52,813 bases of DNA from a virus, in IMG/VR virus record IMGVR_UViG_3300037502_004181, positions 1 through 52,813 of that record; one strand, given 5' to 3'. Positions 50,368-52,813 of the stretch are shown in pieces. Made by a program: the position numbers and the translations under genes. The notes beneath the pieces are model-generated. The model made no database searches and had not been told where the DNA came from. It saw only the letters and a list, made by a program, of their open reading frames with translations. The first letter of the stretch is position 1, and each line of letters starts with the position of its first letter.

Positions 50368-50738
50368 GCCAACAACTCGCAGAAGCTCGGCGAGAAATAG
50401 AATCGCTTAAGGCCGCCGTCAGGCTTTCAAACCAGATAATTCACGATCAGGTTGTTGCTAACCAAGCGGCCTGGATTGAGTGGCGCCACGGTAAAGGTGC
50501 TGAAGCGGCTATGAACTGGATCCAGAATGGACTCTTTGGCCCTGTCCATATACCGGATGAAAACGCTCTGTGGGGGAAGGATGCGCAAGCATGGTTTGAT
50601 GCCTACCAATATGAGCCATTCCCAGAGTGTGCCTGCGGCAGACCATCAAACATTCTGTGGATGGGGAAAGGTGCATGTAGTTCAGAATGCTTAACAGTTA
50701 TGAAAGAACAGGCGGTACCAAATGACAGACGCAAATAA
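50358..50738 (+). CDS. Hypothetical protein with C-terminal cysteine cluster
   Basis: 126 residues. An N-terminal coiled coil is followed by a likely zinc site, CACGRPSNILWMGKGACSSEC, near the C-terminus. GGGGG site upstream. No family recognised. Confidence 0.7.
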   Translation: MDMSQQLAEARREIESLKAAVRLSNQIIHDQVVANQAAWIEWRHGKGAEAAMNWIQNGLFGPVHIPDENALWGKDAQAWFDAYQYEPFPECACGRPSNILWMGKGACSSECLTVMKEQAVPNDRRK

Positions 50739-51024
50739 TGACTTCCTGCACCGTCAGCTGATAAAGCTAGGTGACATGATGGGGGACGGCCTTCACCATG
50801 AGCCAGATGGCAAATGGATCTCTAAGGAGTACACCAGAATATTGAAGGAGCTGGGGATGCTCCCAAAAAGAAAGCGGGTTAACAGTGACAAAGTCAACGA
50901 AGCCATGCTGCGCCGGGTATCAGACGTTAACTGCGGAAAATGTGGCGGCAAGCTCACCCAAACCCGTTCAGGCTCAAAACGCGCCATCTGCCAAAACGGG
51001 CACAAATGGCAACTTTTAAAATAA
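50722..51024 (+). CDS. Hypothetical zinc-ribbon protein
   Basis: 100 residues ending in a ribbon-like CGKCGGKLTQTRSGSKRAICQNGH. The N-terminal part begins TDANNDFLHRQLIKLGDMMGDGLHHEPDG. Overlaps the previous gene by 17 bases. Confidence 0.7.
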   Translation: MTDANNDFLHRQLIKLGDMMGDGLHHEPDGKWISKEYTRILKELGMLPKRKRVNSDKVNEAMLRRVSDVNCGKCGGKLTQTRSGSKRAICQNGHKWQLLK

Positions 51025-51035
51025 GGCGGTGAGTG

Positions 51036-51380
51036 ATGTTTGTTTACAGGGTCCAAGACAAGCGAGGCCGAGGGCCGTTTGGTCCATGGTTGGCCATTAA
51101 GTGGCTCGAGCCAAGAGCGGATCATGACAACCTGACGCCATACTATATCCAATGGCCTGAATTTAGGCCTACCGCGGAAAGTAACCACGGCTGTGCTTGT
51201 ATCAACCTGAACCAGCTCAGGCGTTGGTTTACAGAGTCTGAATACAAGAAGCTTCAGGCATTGGGGTTCAAGGCTGTAAGAATGAAGGTTGATGAAGTCC
51301 TTCGGCAAAGCGAAATCCAGTGCATTTTCAGGAGAAAAAAAGCATTGAGAAAGGATGTTGAGCCCATAGCTCTTTATTAA
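51036..51380 (+). CDS. Hypothetical phage protein
   Basis: 114 residues from the ATG at 51036, with GGCGG/GAG upstream; a GTG at 51033 is also possible. YRVQDKRGRGPFGPWLAIKW and the Cys pair CACINLNQLRRWF resemble small early phage proteins seen elsewhere. Function unknown. Confidence 0.7.
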   Translation: MFVYRVQDKRGRGPFGPWLAIKWLEPRADHDNLTPYYIQWPEFRPTAESNHGCACINLNQLRRWFTESEYKKLQALGFKAVRMKVDEVLRQSEIQCIFRRKKALRKDVEPIALY

Positions 51381-51445
51381 CCAACTATCCGGTGAGTTCA
51401 GTCTCGATAAGCTGGATAAGCCACTTCTTCAATAGACCTTAATTT

Positions 51446-51469
51446 GGTACCGACACAGATGTCGGTACC
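51446..51469. repeat. Perfect inverted repeat between early genes and xis
   Basis: GGTACCGACA-CAGA-TGTCGGTACC: a 10-bp perfect stem with a four-base loop. It is not followed by T, so it is not a standard terminator. It lies between two copies of CCAACTATCCGG (51381-51392 and 51471-51482). Confidence 0.75.
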
Positions 51470-51515
51470 ATCCAACTATCCGGAATCTCCGGATCCTTCA
51501 ATTGCCACCATACAA

Positions 51516-51540
51516 CCCGCTACGGCGGGTTTCTTTTTGA
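51516..51540 (+). terminator. Terminator upstream of the xis-like gene
   Basis: CCCGCTACGGCGGG stem followed by TTTCTTTTT on the plus strand, just before the xis-int pair. The pair may need antitermination or its own promoter. Confidence 0.8.
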
Positions 51541-51550
51541 GGTAATCAGA

Positions 51551-51799
51551 ATGCAAACAGCAACGGTACTACCAGAAATCGACTCAATGCGCACGCTGAT
51601 GACCCATGAGGACATTAGCGAGATTACTGGCGCCAAGCAGCCATCAAAGCAAATCGCTGTATTGTGCCGAAACGGCATCCCTCATACTGTAGACGCTAAT
51701 GGGCGGCCAAAGCTCACTTGGTACCAGTACAACAACGCGCACTTGATGCGCCAGCCGGCAAATGATGGGCCAGACTTTGGAGCCCTGGACAGGAGGTAG
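51551..51799 (+). CDS. DUF4224-like protein, probable excisionase
   Basis: 82 residues; LMTHEDISEITGAKQPSKQIAVLCRNGIPH has the short winged/HTH look of DUF4224 proteins, which regularly precede tyrosine integrases. Three bases separate it from int. Probable recombination directionality factor; GAGG lies 10 bases upstream of the ATG. Confidence 0.75.
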   Translation: MQTATVLPEIDSMRTLMTHEDISEITGAKQPSKQIAVLCRNGIPHTVDANGRPKLTWYQYNNAHLMRQPANDGPDFGALDRR

Positions 51800-51802
51800 T
51801 AA

Positions 51803-52813
51803 ATGGGCAGGAAGCGCCTAAATGCAGCAGACAACAAATTGCCGCCCCGGGTGTACCGCGGGCGAGCATCTTTTGAGTGGCATCCAAAGGGAGGCGGATC
51901 AATTCGACTATGCTCACTTGATGCGCCTCTATCTGAAGTTTGGCTGCAGTATGAGCACCATGCAGAACGCCTGAGCAAAACTAACACTGTAGAGCACTTG
52001 GTCAATGCTTTCATGGCCAGTGCCGAGTTTTCAGAGTTGGCCAGGGAAACCAGAAAGGACTATGAGAAGTACAGCAAGCCCCTGTTGAAAGTTTTTTGCG
52101 CCATGCATGTTGATAAAGTGGAACCTCAGCATGTGCGGATTTACATGGACAAGCGAGGCCTGCACAGCGCGATACAGGCTAACCGTGAGCATGCATTTTT
52201 CAGTCGATGTTATCGGTATGGGTATGAGCGCGGCATGTGCAAAGGCAATCCCTGCAAAGGGGTTCGAAAATTCAAGGAGAAAGCTCGCACCCGCTACGTG
52301 ACCGATATTGAATATCAGGCGCTGTACGATGCTGCTGATCCTGTGGTTAAGGTGGCCATGGAGCTGGCATATCTGTGCTGCGCCCGTCAGCAAGACGTGC
52401 TTTCCATGCGCACCAGCCAGTTACTGGAGCGCGGGATCTTCATTGCACAGAGCAAAACTGGCGTTGAGCAAATCAAGCTGTGGACGCCAAGACTCAGAGC
52501 AGCCGTCACCCTGGCAAAATCACTGGCACCGGCCGGAGTGGTATCAACTTTCGTGATCTGCAAGCCTGATGGCGGTTCTTGGACAAGGGACGGATTCAAC
52601 ACGCGCTGGCGTAAAGCGAGGCAGCAGGCCAGAGCGATATCTGGATTGCCACTTGATTTCACGTTTCACGATCTAAAAGCAAAGGGAATATCTGACCTAT
52701 CAGGGAGCCTTCAGGATAAGCAGGCAGTATCCGGTCACAAGCACATAGGCCAGACAGCAAGATATGATCGAAAGGTCAAAGAGGTTCCGGTGGTCGGAGG
52801 CGACAGCAAGTGA
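51803..52813 (+). CDS. int: Tyrosine integrase
   Basis: 336 residues. N-terminal arm-binding and SAM-like core domains to about residue 160, then the catalytic domain with R195 (CARQQDVLS), K218, H289 in FHDLKAKG, H312 in SGHKH and nucleophile Y321. Box II reads HDLK rather than HxxR. GGAGG upstream. It ends at the window edge, directly next to the expected right att site. Confidence 0.92.
   Translation: MGRKRLNAADNKLPPRVYRGRASFEWHPKGGGSIRLCSLDAPLSEVWLQYEHHAERLSKTNTVEHLVNAFMASAEFSELARETRKDYEKYSKPLLKVFCAMHVDKVEPQHVRIYMDKRGLHSAIQANREHAFFSRCYRYGYERGMCKGNPCKGVRKFKEKARTRYVTDIEYQALYDAADPVVKVAMELAYLCCARQQDVLSMRTSQLLERGIFIAQSKTGVEQIKLWTPRLRAAVTLAKSLAPAGVVSTFVICKPDGGSWTRDGFNTRWRKARQQARAISGLPLDFTFHDLKAKGISDLSGSLQDKQAVSGHKHIGQTARYDRKVKEVPVVGGDSK

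Overview
The window is almost entirely one integrated temperate tailed phage (siphovirus type with a lambda-like tail) in a gammaproteobacterial chromosome. A complete dgt-type dGTPase gene (1-1335) is the only host protein gene. Its sequence style suggests Shewanella or a close relative, but that is recognition from memory, not a search. The left phage boundary lies in the 3' part of a tRNA-Leu(UAA) gene (1744-1804, minus strand). The tyrosine integrase ends exactly at the right edge (52813), so the intact tRNA and the other att site should lie just outside the window.

Layout. A CI/Cro switch at 38.4-39.5 kb divides two transcription units. Leftward (minus strand) run: Cro, a CII-like regulator, O- and P-like replication genes with an iteron array, a RuvC-like resolvase, SSB, small nin-region-type genes, a Q-like antiterminator, then lysis (SAR endolysin, overlapping Rz/Rz1, holin), terminase, portal, head, neck and tail genes, ending in a tail fibre diversified by a diversity-generating retroelement (DGR) beside the left att site. 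Rightward (plus strand), from a CI-controlled promoter at about 40.32 kb, run: a boxA-containing untranslated leader, a DUF2528 gene, a second long untranslated structured segment, RecE-like/RecT recombination genes, a DnaQ-like exonuclease, an ASCH-like protein, a PapB-like regulator, an adenine methyltransferase, an HNH endonuclease, many small ORFs, a Xis-like gene and the integrase.

The most notable system is the complete DGR at 1.9-5.3 kb: target protein with FGE/C-lectin fold and C-terminal VR, downstream hairpin, Avd, TR and reverse transcriptase. Thirteen of the fourteen TR/VR differences fall on TR adenines. The TR lies wholly inside the RT open reading frame. That frame has a Shine-Dalgarno and an ATGA overlap with avd, and no in-frame ATG, GTG or TTG between the TR and the RT domain, so the RT seems to carry a TR-encoded N-terminal extension.

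Other unusual features are: a P22 immI-like arc/mnt/antirepressor cassette plus a lipoprotein and a Rha gene placed inside the tail operon; a tape-measure gene moved from its usual place after G/GT to a position after I; nine ACGCGT hexamers in three groups of three at exactly 11-bp spacing around the O gene; a classic A AAA AAG frameshift site in G/GT; and two long structured untranslated segments behind an rrn-type boxA.
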